DNA of 64,000 nucleotides from positions 62,001-126,000 of the forward strand of contig NZ_CADCXY010000003.1 of assembly GCF_902806985.1 (NCBI RefSeq), in the 5' to 3' direction. Shown here one piece after another: positions 1 to 8,161 of this stretch. The position numbers and the translations under genes were made by a program. Numbering within the stretch: position 1 is the first letter of the stretch; every line of letters begins with the position of its first letter. The DNA comes from Pseudidiomarina piscicola (GTDB taxonomy: Bacteria > Pseudomonadota > Gammaproteobacteria > Enterobacterales > Alteromonadaceae). A model generated the notes under the pieces. It saw only the letters and a program-made list of their open reading frames with translations. It did not search any database and had not been told where the DNA came from.

Positions 1-76
1 GCTGGGCAGGTGCGCTATCGCATCCCGTTAGCAGTACTATCAAACATGCGAGCCCTAAAGTTTGCCACTTAAACAT
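1..76 (-). CDS. Lipoprotein, N-terminus only (runs off the left edge)
   Basis: An ATG at 76 reading leftwards opens a frame with no stop to the window edge (25 codons). It encodes a short basic start, a hydrophobic stretch, and the lipobox LTGC (Cys19) followed by D-S-A-P-A-Q, which is a typical type II (lipoprotein) signal peptide. An AGGGG ribosome-binding site lies 5 nt before the ATG. The Asp after the Cys would favour inner-membrane retention under the usual Lol +2 rule. The gene is divergent from the LysR gene at 311, so it may be that regulator's target. The mature protein lies outside the window and its function cannot be named. Confidence 0.6.
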   Translation of the reverse strand, partial: MFKWQTLGLACLIVLLTGCDSAPAQ

Positions 77-185
77 CTCGACCCCTTGAATTGAACAACT
101 GAAATAGTGTGTAGCCTATTATTGTAAGAGTAAAATATATAAAGTAATACTGAATTAAAATGAAAAACAACATAAGTAAAGCTAA

Positions 186-300
186 TCGTTATTCGTGCGT
201 GCTGCGCACTTTTCGTACGCTGTGCTGTTCGTACGTGCTCCGCACTGCTCGAGCAGGAAGCAAAGCGACCGTACGAATAACGCGTAACGAACAACGAATT
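186..300. repeat. Intergenic palindromic repeat, CGTACG type
   Basis: The space between the divergent lipoprotein and LysR genes is filled by an imperfect inverted repeat of short words (TTATTCGT, TTCGTACGCT, TTCGTACG on the left; CGTACGAATAACG and GAACAACGAA on the right). The same words recur at 1613-1722 and 59618-59735. No coding pattern is convincing here. It lies right upstream of the LysR start, so it may affect that promoter or simply be a tolerated repeat. Confidence 0.6.
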
Positions 301-310
301 TGGCGTTAAT

Positions 311-1198
311 ATGAAACTAAATCAGTTGGAAATGCTCGTGCATCTTGCCGAGACAGGTTCCGTACAGGGCGTTGCCGAGCGTATGCACAGGACTCAGGCG
401 GCGGTGAGCATGGGCTTAAAGCAACTCGAAGAGAACACCGGATTTGAGCTGTTCGATCGTAGTGGCTATCGCTTAACGCTGTCGGCCCGTGGCCGTCAAT
501 TTTTGCGGCAGGCGCGTGAGGTGATTCGTCAACAGCAACGGCTGCAGTCGCTAGTACAGCAGCTACAGACCGGCGCTGAGCCACAGTTGCGGATTGCCTA
601 TGACTACACCTGCGCCCCCTCGGCGTTATTTCCGGCCATGCATGAGGTGCAACAGCAGTACCCAGCGACGGAGTTGTTGCTGAGCGGCGATTCGCAACTG
701 CGGGTGTTGCGCAAAGTAAGTAGCGGCGAAGCTGAATTGGCGCTCTCGCCCTGGTTACCGATATTCCGCCAGCACGGCGATTTCGAGACCATACGCGTGC
801 GACCGTTCGAACTGTTGGTGGTATGTGCCCCAGCATTACTGGCAGGGCGCAATTTAAAGCAGTTACAGCGGCATGACTTACTTGAGTTGCCTATGCTGAT
901 CCCACAAAATCAGGACGTCGGAATCGATCTGGACAGTATTATTCGAATGCCAAGTAAACAGCGTATCCGAGTGAATGACTCGATTACGCAGCGTGAGTTA
1001 TTGTTGGCTGGCATGGGCTGGGGCATTATCCCCAGTGATTTAGTCGGGGATGCTCTGCAACGCAAAGCGCTACAACGCATCGACATCCCCGGCTTCATCA
1101 ATAATGTGAACTTAGAGGTGCACTTGGTACGATCGGCTGAACGGATAGCTGGCCCGGCCGAAGAGTTGATCTGGCGCTCGTTCACTGCGACCAGCTGA
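311..1198 (+). CDS. LysR-family transcriptional regulator
   Basis: This is a 295-residue protein of standard LysR length. Residues 1-60 form the winged helix-turn-helix (LNQLEMLVHLAETGSV, then Q-A-A-V-S recognition-helix residues and LFDRSGYRLTL). The rest resembles the periplasmic-binding-like effector domain (about residues 90-290), with a conserved late segment MGWGIIP. It should bind DNA as a tetramer and respond to an unknown small ligand. It is divergent from the lipoprotein gene at the left edge, the usual arrangement for a LysR target. The ATG at 311 has only a weak ribosome-binding site. Its last 87 bp overlap the 3' end of the convergent gene at 1112-1498. Confidence 0.9.
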   Translation: MKLNQLEMLVHLAETGSVQGVAERMHRTQAAVSMGLKQLEENTGFELFDRSGYRLTLSARGRQFLRQAREVIRQQQRLQSLVQQLQTGAEPQLRIAYDYTCAPSALFPAMHEVQQQYPATELLLSGDSQLRVLRKVSSGEAELALSPWLPIFRQHGDFETIRVRPFELLVVCAPALLAGRNLKQLQRHDLLELPMLIPQNQDVGIDLDSIIRMPSKQRIRVNDSITQRELLLAGMGWGIIPSDLVGDALQRKALQRIDIPGFINNVNLEVHLVRSAERIAGPAEELIWRSFTATS

Positions 1199-1498
1199 AG
1201 TGGTTTGCGCGAATTGCGTTAAGCCACTCAGTTGGTTGGCACTCGTTGCCAGTGCTTGCTCTGCATTGCGCACATTTTCGGCACTCACGTTTGCCATGAG
1301 TGATTGCTGCATTAATTGCATTTCGTGCTCGATGCTACCGTTGAAGTTATCCGGTTGATAGGTGTAGCGGTAGACCTGCATCGCCTGCACCTTCGCCGTT
1401 GCCTCTGTTTCAACTTGCGCCGCTGCTGGCGCGCTGATGGCGGCTAAAACAATAACCGCCGATAGTGCTGTTACAGTTTTCAATGTTGCAGTTTTCAT
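1112..1498 (-). CDS. Small exported protein of unknown function
   Basis: This encodes 128 residues. A clear Sec signal peptide (residues 1-27, AAISAPAAA then Q) is followed by a short mature region rich in Gln, Met and Ala that is probably helical. A G-rich ribosome-binding site (GGGGGG, 7-8 nt before ATG) supports the start. No family is recognised. The last 29 codons overlap the 3' end of the LysR gene on the other strand, so a frame-extending mutation that lengthened one gene into the other is possible. The mature protein is probably periplasmic. Confidence 0.65.
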   Translation of the reverse strand: MKTATLKTVTALSAVIVLAAISAPAAAQVETEATAKVQAMQVYRYTYQPDNFNGSIEHEMQLMQQSLMANVSAENVRNAEQALATSANQLSGLTQFAQTTSAGRSERAPDQLFGRASYPFSRSYQVHL

Positions 1499-1612
1499 AA
1501 TAAGGCCCCCCAGTTGGCCTATCTATTAAGATAGAAGCTAGGTGTAAAAGGTTTATTGCTGGCAGGTGTTTTTAAGCAACCAAGTGTAACCAGATGTGAA
1601 TGACAGAGGGCC

Positions 1613-1722
1613 GTTGTTCGTTATTCGCTGTTCGTACGCTCACTTCGTTCGCTGTTGGTAACGACGAAAAACGAGAAACGAACAGCGAGGCAACGCCGAG
1701 CGTACGAATAACGAATCTGTAT
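1613..1722. repeat. Intergenic palindromic repeat, CGTACG type
   Basis: The 340-bp gene-free stretch 1499-1838 contains this element plus the acnB promoter. The left arm reads TTCGTTATTCG, then TTCGTACGCT and TTCGCTGTTGG. The right arm carries AACAGCGA, then AGCGTACGAATAACGAA, so the two ends are inverted copies of the same words. It shares these words with the loci at 186-300 and 59618-59735, and TTCGCTGTTGG with 49609-49803. Confidence 0.65.
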
Positions 1723-1790
1723 TCACCGGATTTATGCTAAAGATTACCTTTTATGCGGTCAGATGAATTTTAATTAGCACCTAAACCCCC

Positions 1791-1796
1791 TATAAT
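1791..1796 (+). promoter_or_regulatory. Probable acnB promoter (-10 hexamer)
   Basis: A perfect TATAAT lies 43 bp before the acnB start. The matching -35 region around 1768-1773 is a poor T/A-rich hexamer, so activator dependence is possible. It is the best promoter-like element in the 1499-1838 gap. Confidence 0.5.
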
Positions 1797-1838
1797 TGCG
1801 CCACATTTTTCACCCGTATAGCAAAGTAGAGGTAATCT

Positions 1839-4427
1839 GTGCTGCAAGACTATCGTAAGCATGTTGAAGAACGCGCTGCTGAAGGCATTCCACCTAAACC
1901 ACTCACCGCAGATCAAGTTGCTGATCTTGTCGAGTTACTGAAAAACCCGCCCGCCGGAGAAGAAGACTTCTTGGTCGAGCTACTAACTGAACGTGTACCT
2001 CCAGGTGTCGACGAAGCGGCTTACGTTAAAGCTGGCTTTTTATCAGCGATCGTCAAAGGCGAAGTTGCCTGCCCTGTGATCAGTAAAGATGCGGCTGTGG
2101 CGTTGCTTGGCAACATGCACGGCGGTTACAACATCGTTACCTTGGTCGAGTTGTTAGACGACGCTGAGTTGGGTGAGCTTGCCGCTGAAGAACTGAAACA
2201 CACGCTGTTGATGTTCGATGCCTTCCACGACGTCGAAGAAAAAATGAAAGCTGGCAACGCGCTGGCGAAAGAAGTTGTTGAGTCTTGGGCCGATGCAGAA
2301 TGGTTCACTAGCCGTAACGAAATGCCTGAGCAAATTAAAGCGACGGTCTTCAAAGTAACTGGCGAAACCAACACCGATGACTTGTCACCAGCACCAGATG
2401 CTTGGTCACGCCCTGACATTCCATTGCATGCCAAAGCCATGTATAAAATGCCGCGTGAAGGCGTTACTGATGCAGCCAAGCAAATCGAAGAACTGAAAGA
2501 AAAGGGCCATCCGGTCGCCTTTGTTGGCGACGTTGTGGGTACCGGTTCTTCACGCAAATCAGCCACCAACTCAGTATTGTGGTTCATCGGTGAAGACATG
2601 CCAGGCACGCCAAACAAACGTGCTGGCGGTATCTGTATTGGTGGCAAAGTAGCACCGATTTTCTTCAACACCATGAAAGATGCTGGCGCTTTGGTATTTG
2701 AAGCCGATGTCGAAAAAATGGACATGGGTGATGTAATCACTATCTACCCGTATGCCGGTAAAATCGAAAATGAAGCGGGTGACGTGTTAGCACAGTACGA
2801 CTACGCTTCACGCGTGATCCTTGATGAAGTACGCGCCGGTGGCCGTATTAACTTGATCATCGGTCGTGGCTTAACAGAAAAAGCCCGTGAATCACTAGGT
2901 ATGGGCCCGTCAGACCTGTTCTTGACCCCAGAGCAACCGAGCGATAGCGGTAAAGGCTTTACCTTAGCGCAAAAAATGGTGGGTAAAGCCTGTGGCATCG
3001 ACGGCGTTCGCCCCGGTACCTATTGCGAGCCGAAAATGACCACCGTAGGTTCACAAGACACCACCGGACCGATGACGCGTGACGAACTGAAAGACCTTGC
3101 TTGCCTTGGCTTCACCGCCGATTTAACCATGCAGTCGTTCTGTCACACTGCGGCGTATCCAAAGCCGGTCGACATCGACACTCAGCACACCCTGCCGGAC
3201 TTCATTATGAACCGTGGCGGTGTGTCGTTGCGTCCAGGCGACGGCATCATTCACAGCTGGTTGAACCGTATGTTGTTACCAGACACAGTTGGTACCGGCG
3301 GTGACTCGCACACGCGTTTCCCATTAGGCATCTCATTCCCAGCGGGTTCAGGCTTAGTTGCTTTCGCTGCTGCCACAGGCGTCATGCCGTTGGATATGCC
3401 GGAATCAGTCTTGGTGCGTTTCAAAGGTGAAATGCAGCCGGGTATCACCTTGCGCGACCTAGTACACGCGATTCCAGCCTTTGCCATCAAAGAAGGCCTG
3501 TTGACCGTTGAGAAGCGTGGTAAGAAAAACGCCTTCTCTGGCCGTATCTTAGAAATCGAAGGTCTTGATCACCTTACCGTTGAGCAAGCATTTGAGCTTT
3601 CTGATGCTTCAGCCGAGCGTTCAGCTGCCGGTTGTACCATCAACTTGTCGGAAGACTCAGTCGGCGAATACCTACGTTCGAACATCACCATGTTGCGTTG
3701 GATGATCAACGAAGGCTATGGCGACGTGCGTACCCTTGAGCGTCGTGCTCAGAAAATGGAAGAGTGGTTGGCCAACCCATCGTTGATGCGTGCCGATGCT
3801 GACGCCGAATACGCCGAAGTGATCGAAATCGACCTGAACGATATTAAAGAGCCAATCGTTTGTTGCCCGAACGACCCAGACGACGCCAAGTTCTTGAGCG
3901 AAGTCGCCGGCGATAAAGTCGACGAAGTATTCATCGGCTCGTGCATGACCAACATCGGCCACTTCCGTGCCGCAGGTAAGTTGCTCGAGAAAAACACCGA
4001 CGAGCTCAACACCCGCTTGTGGATTGCACCACCGACCAAAATGGACGAAGCGCAATTACGTGAAGAAGGGTACTACAACATCTACGCCAACAGCGGTGTG
4101 CGTACTGAAATGCCAGGTTGTTCACTGTGCATGGGTAACCAAGCCCGCGTTGAGCCAGGTGCAACAGTACTGTCGACCTCAACCCGTAACTTCCCGAACC
4201 GCCTTGGTGACGGCGCCAACGTCTACCTCACCTCAGCGGAACTTGCTGCGGTAGGTGCGATTTTAGGTAAGTTACCAACGCCAGCAGAGTACCTTGACTA
4301 CGCCGCCGACATTAACGCAATGGCCGGCGAAGTGTACAAGTACCTCAACTTCGACCAGATCGACGCTTTCCGCGACGCAGAAAAAGCCGCCAAAGCAAAC
4401 ATCATCCCGAGCATCGAAGTGGCCTAA
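1839..4427 (+). CDS. acnB: Aconitate hydratase B / 2-methylisocitrate dehydratase
   Basis: AcnB interconverts citrate and isocitrate in the TCA cycle using a 4Fe-4S cluster, and also acts on 2-methylisocitrate. At 862 residues it is the usual AcnB length. It begins like AcnB ([20 protein letters not shown]) with the HEAT-like domain first, the swivel domain next and the catalytic domains last, the order that separates AcnB from AcnA. Cluster ligands are Cys702 (GSCMTN), Cys761 and Cys764 (PGCSLCMG), with the spacing of the E. coli enzyme. The start is a GTG preceded by AGAGGTAA. It is a single-gene unit with its own -10 and a terminator. Confidence 0.97.
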   Translation: MLQDYRKHVEERAAEGIPPKPLTADQVADLVELLKNPPAGEEDFLVELLTERVPPGVDEAAYVKAGFLSAIVKGEVACPVISKDAAVALLGNMHGGYNIVTLVELLDDAELGELAAEELKHTLLMFDAFHDVEEKMKAGNALAKEVVESWADAEWFTSRNEMPEQIKATVFKVTGETNTDDLSPAPDAWSRPDIPLHAKAMYKMPREGVTDAAKQIEELKEKGHPVAFVGDVVGTGSSRKSATNSVLWFIGEDMPGTPNKRAGGICIGGKVAPIFFNTMKDAGALVFEADVEKMDMGDVITIYPYAGKIENEAGDVLAQYDYASRVILDEVRAGGRINLIIGRGLTEKARESLGMGPSDLFLTPEQPSDSGKGFTLAQKMVGKACGIDGVRPGTYCEPKMTTVGSQDTTGPMTRDELKDLACLGFTADLTMQSFCHTAAYPKPVDIDTQHTLPDFIMNRGGVSLRPGDGIIHSWLNRMLLPDTVGTGGDSHTRFPLGISFPAGSGLVAFAAATGVMPLDMPESVLVRFKGEMQPGITLRDLVHAIPAFAIKEGLLTVEKRGKKNAFSGRILEIEGLDHLTVEQAFELSDASAERSAAGCTINLSEDSVGEYLRSNITMLRWMINEGYGDVRTLERRAQKMEEWLANPSLMRADADAEYAEVIEIDLNDIKEPIVCCPNDPDDAKFLSEVAGDKVDEVFIGSCMTNIGHFRAAGKLLEKNTDELNTRLWIAPPTKMDEAQLREEGYYNIYANSGVRTEMPGCSLCMGNQARVEPGATVLSTSTRNFPNRLGDGANVYLTSAELAAVGAILGKLPTPAEYLDYAADINAMAGEVYKYLNFDQIDAFRDAEKAAKANIIPSIEVA

Positions 4428-4464
4428 TATATCTATTCCAATATAGATATATCACTTTAAATAT

Positions 4465-4491
4465 AAAGCGCGACCCAGTCGCGCTTTTTTT
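4465..4491 (+). terminator. Rho-independent terminator of acnB
   Basis: A stem of AAAGCGCGAC pairing with GTCGCGCTTT is followed by a run of T, 38 bp after the acnB stop. Just before it, an A/T-only hairpin (4427-4436 with 4443-4452, loop TCCAAT) touches the stop codon and may add to 3'-end structure. Confidence 0.85.
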
Positions 4492-4504
4492 ATATCCCCA
4501 CCCA

Positions 4505-4603
4505 CCAGAGGGGGCAGCCCTTACAATGTAAAGACCCTTTTCGCAGAGGGGGCAGCCCCCCTGTTAGAAATCATCTTTACATTGTAAGGGCTGCCCCCTC
4601 TGG
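4505..4603. repeat. GC-rich palindromic element at the flhC 3' end
   Basis: Two exact 30-bp arms in inverted orientation (4505-4534 and 4574-4603) enclose a second short GC hairpin (GGGGG-CAG-CCCCC around 4546-4559). Each arm joins AGAGGGGGCAGCCC to TTACAATGTAAAGA, itself a small palindrome. A related copy is at 43444-43501. The element abuts the flhC stop codon (4604-4606). It looks like a small non-coding mobile or REP-like unit; no transposase is nearby. Confidence 0.75.
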
Positions 4604-5167
4604 TTATGGGGTGGTGGCGAGTGTGGGGGTGGCGGCGGTGGGGCGTTTTAGTGGTACGCCGGCGCGTGATGGTGGTGCGCAAAGGCCGCAAACGAATTGG
4701 TCGTTGAGGGAGTAGCTGAGTACCACAAAGGGTAACTGGCAGTTCGAACAAGTACAGAGTTCTAGCTGCTTGGACTCGATAAAGCGGGTTAGCATCCAGG
4801 CTCGGGTAAACGACAACACAACGCCGTCGTCTTCGTCTTCGATCATCAGTACCTGTTCGCTGTAAAGCTTGTAAGCTGAGGCCAAGGCACGTGAGTAGGT
4901 GATGTCTGGCAGGTTTTTAATTCGGTTAAAGAACGATAAAAACAAGGTGGAATGATAGTTGGGTTTCCACGTTGCGTACCAATCGGTCGAGTAGGGCAGC
5001 TGCCCTTTGGCGGGTGCTTCACCACGTACTTCTTTGTACAAACGCACCAATCGGCAACGATTAATTTCCGTGACATCTTCCAGGGTTTGCACACGGGCGC
5101 CAAGCTCGATGAGTTCAATCGCGGTTTGTACTTGCTGATATTCACTTAATAAATCAAGGCGAGACAT
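4604..5167 (-). CDS. flhC: Flagellar master regulator subunit FlhC
   Basis: FlhC joins FlhD in the D4C2 complex that activates early and middle flagellar promoters with sigma-70 polymerase. The 187 residues align with the enterobacterial protein throughout: ELGARVQTLE, RLYKEVRGEAP, LPYSTDW, TRAWMLTRF. The zinc ligands are complete: Cys140, Cys143, Cys160 and Cys163 (C-x2-C-x16-C-x2-C). The ATG at 5167 is 3 bp after the flhD stop, with GAGG inside flhD, so the two are cotranscribed. The last 20 residues are low-complexity (P/T/A) and end where the palindromic element at 4505-4603 begins. Confidence 0.93.
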   Translation of the reverse strand: MSRLDLLSEYQQVQTAIELIELGARVQTLEDVTEINRCRLVRLYKEVRGEAPAKGQLPYSTDWYATWKPNYHSTLFLSFFNRIKNLPDITYSRALASAYKLYSEQVLMIEDEDDGVVLSFTRAWMLTRFIESKQLELCTCSNCQLPFVVLSYSLNDQFVCGLCAPPSRAGVPLKRPTAATPTLATTP

Positions 5168-5170
5168 GAG

Positions 5171-5476
5171 TTAAACAGCCTCTTTATTCAAGAGTGCAAT
5201 CGAAAGATGCGCGGCTTTAGTCATTGAGTTACTGCCACGCCCGGTCGATAGCGAACGCTCAACTTCGTCGCCGGAAAGCTCGAAGGAAAACAAAAATTGG
5301 TTGCGTTTCGACAGTGCAATGATGTCTGAGGCTGACAATTTCTCGATGACGTTACATTGCTCATCGGTGATATTCATTTTCGCAATGGCGGCAAAACGAT
5401 CATCAGCGATGAGGCGTTGGGCAAGCATGAGAAATGTCATGTTTAACTCTTGGACTTCCTCAAGTAGGGACTTCAA
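5171..5476 (-). CDS. flhD: Flagellar master regulator subunit FlhD
   Basis: FlhD is the partner of FlhC. The recognisable core is LNMTFLMLAQRLI near the N-terminus, followed by helices with the family pattern (ALSKRNQFLFSFEL). The frame is open to a TTG at 5509. I prefer the TTG at 5476, which has GGAG 7 nt upstream and gives an N-terminus of nearly E. coli length (101 residues). It sits 171 bp beyond the flgN stop with an A/T-rich upstream region (5510-5647) likely holding its promoter. No Cys-box check is possible because FlhD has no metal site. Confidence 0.9.
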   Translation of the reverse strand: MKSLLEEVQELNMTFLMLAQRLIADDRFAAIAKMNITDEQCNVIEKLSASDIIALSKRNQFLFSFELSGDEVERSLSTGRGSNSMTKAAHLSIALLNKEAV

Positions 5477-5647
5477 CTGCTTTCTCCAATGACTAATTTT
5501 GTCTAACAAATGCTATTGTTATACAGATCTTAACATTGAAAAGCAAAGTAAAGATATGACATGTCTCATATATTAATAGTTATTAACAAATGGGTAGAAA
5601 GAAGGGGTTTTAAGCTGACAACAGGTTGAATTTCACTCTAAAAAACA

Positions 5648-6127
5648 CTAAGCACTGGAGTTTAATCGCCGCACTTGTGCGGTTTGATCGCCTTTCTCTG
5701 AATAGGTGGGCGCGAACTTCGCAGAACTTTCGCGCAGCATATTAAGCATTTGCTGATTGTGACGCAAGCGATGATTGATAAGCTCGCCATTTAATTCGTT
5801 AAGTTGCTTCACTCGTTGCGCAAGACTGCGCATTTGTAACCAAGCGTTAAGGCAACCTTGCTGCTGTGCAATGCGTTGCATGGTTTGTGGTGAGTCGGTT
5901 AGCTGTTGCGCCGTTAGGCTAGCTATTCGCTGGTTTTCAAGCGCTTCAATTTGTTGGTAAATAGGCAATTTGGCTTGGGCATGTGCTTGTAACTGCTCAC
6001 CGTCGATTTGGCCTTGGCTAAGAGCGCCTTGCTCACGTTTGAGCACCTCGAGTAATTGCGCTAACAAATCAGTTTCTTGCTGCACTATTGACTGCACTGG
6101 TTGCTGCACGGTTCCCCCTAAGGTCAT
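5648..6127 (-). CDS. flgN: Flagellar export chaperone FlgN
   Basis: FlgN is the cytoplasmic chaperone for the hook-filament junction proteins FlgK and FlgL. The 159 residues are almost all predicted helix, rich in Gln and Leu, with the FlgN-like early segment ETDLLAQLLEVLKREQGALSQG and a central LNELNGELINHRLRHNQQML. The start codon overlaps the flgM stop region by 1 bp, so translation is probably coupled. The identity rests on both the sequence pattern and the flgM-flgN gene order. Confidence 0.88.
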   Translation of the reverse strand: MTLGGTVQQPVQSIVQQETDLLAQLLEVLKREQGALSQGQIDGEQLQAHAQAKLPIYQQIEALENQRIASLTAQQLTDSPQTMQRIAQQQGCLNAWLQMRSLAQRVKQLNELNGELINHRLRHNQQMLNMLRESSAKFAPTYSEKGDQTAQVRRLNSSA

Positions 6128-6399
6128 TAGAGTTCGCCCTCATCGGTCATTTCACTCAGCAGCGCATCGGCAATTTTATCGGCACGCACAGCCAACTTTC
6201 CTTCGCGAATCGCTTCGCGCAGTTCGTCGACGCGAACTTGATTAATATCCATGCTGTCGTTGGTCGGCATCGCCTCAAGATGAGTCACCACCTCGGCACT
6301 CGTCGACGCCTTTGTGTCAGCCGCTTTACTCGGCTGCGCATCGCGCTTTTGGTCAACCTGGTTGAGGTTGTTAGGAGTGTTCAAACCGTTAATTTTCAC
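6127..6399 (-). CDS. flgM: Anti-sigma-28 factor FlgM
   Basis: FlgM binds FliA and is exported through the completed hook-basal body, releasing late gene expression. The protein has 90 residues. It starts MKINGLN and its C-terminal half holds the sigma-binding helices (VRVDELREAIREGKLAVRADKIADALL). The start is GTG at 6399 with AAGG upstream. It has its own sigma-28 promoter (6435-6461), so it should be under FliA feedback, and is separated by 72 bp from flgA. Confidence 0.93.
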   Translation of the reverse strand: MKINGLNTPNNLNQVDQKRDAQPSKAADTKASTSAEVVTHLEAMPTNDSMDINQVRVDELREAIREGKLAVRADKIADALLSEMTDEGEL

Positions 6400-6434
6400 A
6401 GCAGTTACCTTTTAAATCTGGCGTTCATAGTGTT

Positions 6435-6461
6435 TTATCGGCCGCAGCTCAATTATCTTTA
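6435..6461 (-). promoter_or_regulatory. Sigma-28 promoter of flgMN
   Basis: Read on the minus strand: TAAAGATA, exactly 11 nt, then GCCGATAA, 36 bp before the flgM GTG. This is a near-perfect FliA promoter and implies FliA-dependent expression of its own antagonist. Confidence 0.88.
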
Positions 6462-6471
6462 GTACGAAAAG

Positions 6472-7179
6472 CTATTTTATAACTTCCGCGATGCCATGCC
6501 CAACTATTTTCACTTCAACGCGATGTCGATTCTGCATTTGTACTGTCAGCGTATCGCCGATATAGCCGCGGCCCAGTGCTGCCCCTATTTGCTCAACCTG
6601 AAAGCCATTGCCCTGATAGAGCACCCGCACTTCGTCACCGTGTTGCACCGCATAAGCCCGTCGCAAGGCATGCTCGGGTACCGGCGTGTTGGCGGTCAGC
6701 GAGCGTGTCACCACTGCATCGGTAAGTATGGCTTCGCGCTGTTGTGATGGGTTCAGTAGGAGCGTTTGTCGCGGCAATTCCGATAACTTGGCGGTGCGCA
6801 CCTTAAAGTCAGCAGTGGCGACCGCCGTGCCGGGCAATAGGTCGCGGGTTGCAGTTAAATAGCGCACTGTGGCGTCAACCTCTACCTGCACAAACAGCGG
6901 CCGCTGCCGTGTCGCCAAACAGTTAGCTCGCACCACCACTCGACCAGTAAGCCGGCGCGAACTCTGCGGTACGGTAAATTGATAGTCCGAACAGCCTTGC
7001 AGCCATTTTTCCACCGCTGCTGGGTTCAGGTAGTGGGTTTCGATGGCGCTATAAGTTGCCGCTGTTTGCGTTGCGATCAGGTCATCAACTTTGCCTTGCC
7101 AAGTGGCCGCAAAAGCATTGTTCGAGGCAAGCACCATCAGGCTTGCAAGCAAGATCATTACGCTACTAGCTGGGTTCAT
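6472..7179 (-). CDS. flgA: P-ring assembly chaperone FlgA
   Basis: FlgA is a periplasmic protein required for polymerisation of FlgI into the P ring. It has 235 residues: a signal peptide (residues 1-24, ending NNAFA then A), then the SAF-type C-terminal domain with TRDLLPGTAVATADF and VTRSLTANTPVPEHAL, and a final VEVKIVGHGIAEVI. A Cys pair in the N-terminal half (GCSDYQF and RANCLATRQRP) could form a disulphide. It is divergent from flgB across a 161-bp shared control region. Confidence 0.92.
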   Translation of the reverse strand: MNPASSVMILLASLMVLASNNAFAATWQGKVDDLIATQTAATYSAIETHYLNPAAVEKWLQGCSDYQFTVPQSSRRLTGRVVVRANCLATRQRPLFVQVEVDATVRYLTATRDLLPGTAVATADFKVRTAKLSELPRQTLLLNPSQQREAILTDAVVTRSLTANTPVPEHALRRAYAVQHGDEVRVLYQGNGFQVEQIGAALGRGYIGDTLTVQMQNRHRVEVKIVGHGIAEVIK

Positions 7180-7340
7180 AACCTGAGTTCATAAGCCGAC
7201 CACTCCATTTTTGCATTGCGGATTATGCGTTAATCCAAGGTCAATGAAACCCATGAAATACCGAAAAAAAATAGCCCTATTCTTAGCTTTGTCTTTCGTT
7301 GAATGCGATTACTCTCCATTGTGTGATGGAGGGTTTATTG
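7180..7340. promoter_or_regulatory. Divergent flgA / flgB control region
   Basis: This gap should contain the FlhDC-dependent promoters for flgA and the flgB operon. Candidate half-site words are present (CATGAAATACCG and AAAAAATAGCCC around 7252-7277), resembling the AAATA(A/G)CG half of FlhDC boxes. A full inverted pair at the expected spacing was not clear by eye. No sigma-28 promoter is seen. Confidence 0.4.
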
Positions 7341-7748
7341 ATGATTGATAAATTAAGTAGTGCGTTGCAGTTCCAACAACAAGTGATTTCGCTTCGCGAG
7401 CAACGCCAACAGGTACTGACCAATAATATCGCAAATGCGGATACGCCGAACTATCGCGCCAAAGACATCGACTTTAGCGCTCAACTGCAGCAAGCCAGTA
7501 TGCAAATGAGTGCTCCGCTGGGTGTTGCCCAAACTCATCAAGGGCATCAATCACTGCCGGGCTCGGCGGCGCAAAACGCGCCAGTTCAGTACCGTGTTGC
7601 AAGCCAAAATTCGTTGGATGGCAACACCGTTGATATGGACCTCGAGCGCGCTGAGTTTTTAAAGAACTCGCTGCGCTATCAAGCTGATATTCAATTCATC
7701 GATGACAAAATTAGTGGCTTACGCAAAGCCATGCAACCGGAACAATAG
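7341..7748 (+). CDS. flgB: Flagellar proximal rod protein FlgB
   Basis: FlgB is a rod subunit exported by the flagellar type III apparatus. With the ATG at 7341 (GGAGG 8 nt upstream) it has 135 residues, the normal size; a longer frame from 7299 has no good ribosome-binding site. The N-terminal rod/hook motif is present (QRQQVLTNNIANADTPNYRAKDIDF) and the C-terminal helix ends DKISGLRKAM. It is the first gene of flgBCDEFGHIJ, with 9 bp to flgC. Confidence 0.95.
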   Translation: MIDKLSSALQFQQQVISLREQRQQVLTNNIANADTPNYRAKDIDFSAQLQQASMQMSAPLGVAQTHQGHQSLPGSAAQNAPVQYRVASQNSLDGNTVDMDLERAEFLKNSLRYQADIQFIDDKISGLRKAMQPEQ

Positions 7749-7757
7749 GACTAACCT

Positions 7758-8156
7758 ATGGCTGACTTTTCGCTCCTTGATATTTCCGCTTCCGCACTTC
7801 GTGCCCAGTCACAGCGCATGAATGCAAGTGCCAGTAACCTAGCGAACGCAAATAGCGTGGCTGGGCCAGACGGTGAACCATACAAAGCAAAGCAGGTCAT
7901 TTTTGAACAACAGCTCGCCAGTGGCGGTGTGCGTGTCAAAGAAGTGGTTGAGTCGCAAGCCGAGGCACGAATGGAATACAACCCCGGACACCCGCTGGCA
8001 AACGCCGAAGGTTATGTCGCCAAGCCGAACGTTGACCCCGTTGCCGAAATGGTCGATATGATTGCCGCGAGTCGTTCGTATCAAGCCAACATTGAGGTCA
8101 TGAACACCAGCAAAGACCTGCTGCAACGTACTTTAAGCATTGGTAAAGGATCGTAA
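7758..8156 (+). CDS. flgC: Flagellar proximal rod protein FlgC
   Basis: This is a 132-residue rod protein. The N-terminus carries the family motif (LDISASALRAQSQRMNASASNLANANS) followed by G-P-D-G-E-P-Y, and the C-terminal helix contains MIAASRSYQANIEVMNTSKDLL, the shared axial-protein signature. It is located between flgB and flgD with short spacers (9 and 5 bp), consistent with one transcript. Confidence 0.96.
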   Translation: MADFSLLDISASALRAQSQRMNASASNLANANSVAGPDGEPYKAKQVIFEQQLASGGVRVKEVVESQAEARMEYNPGHPLANAEGYVAKPNVDPVAEMVDMIAASRSYQANIEVMNTSKDLLQRTLSIGKGS

Positions 8157-8161
8157 CCGCT

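Noticed and set aside
55-294. 79-residue minus-strand frame at the left edge
   Set aside because: It lies mostly in the palindromic repeat 186-300, has biased composition and no ribosome-binding site. The real minus-strand gene begins at 76 in another frame.
306-836. 176-residue minus-strand frame
   Set aside because: Antisense shadow of the LysR gene; arginine/alanine-rich with no family pattern.
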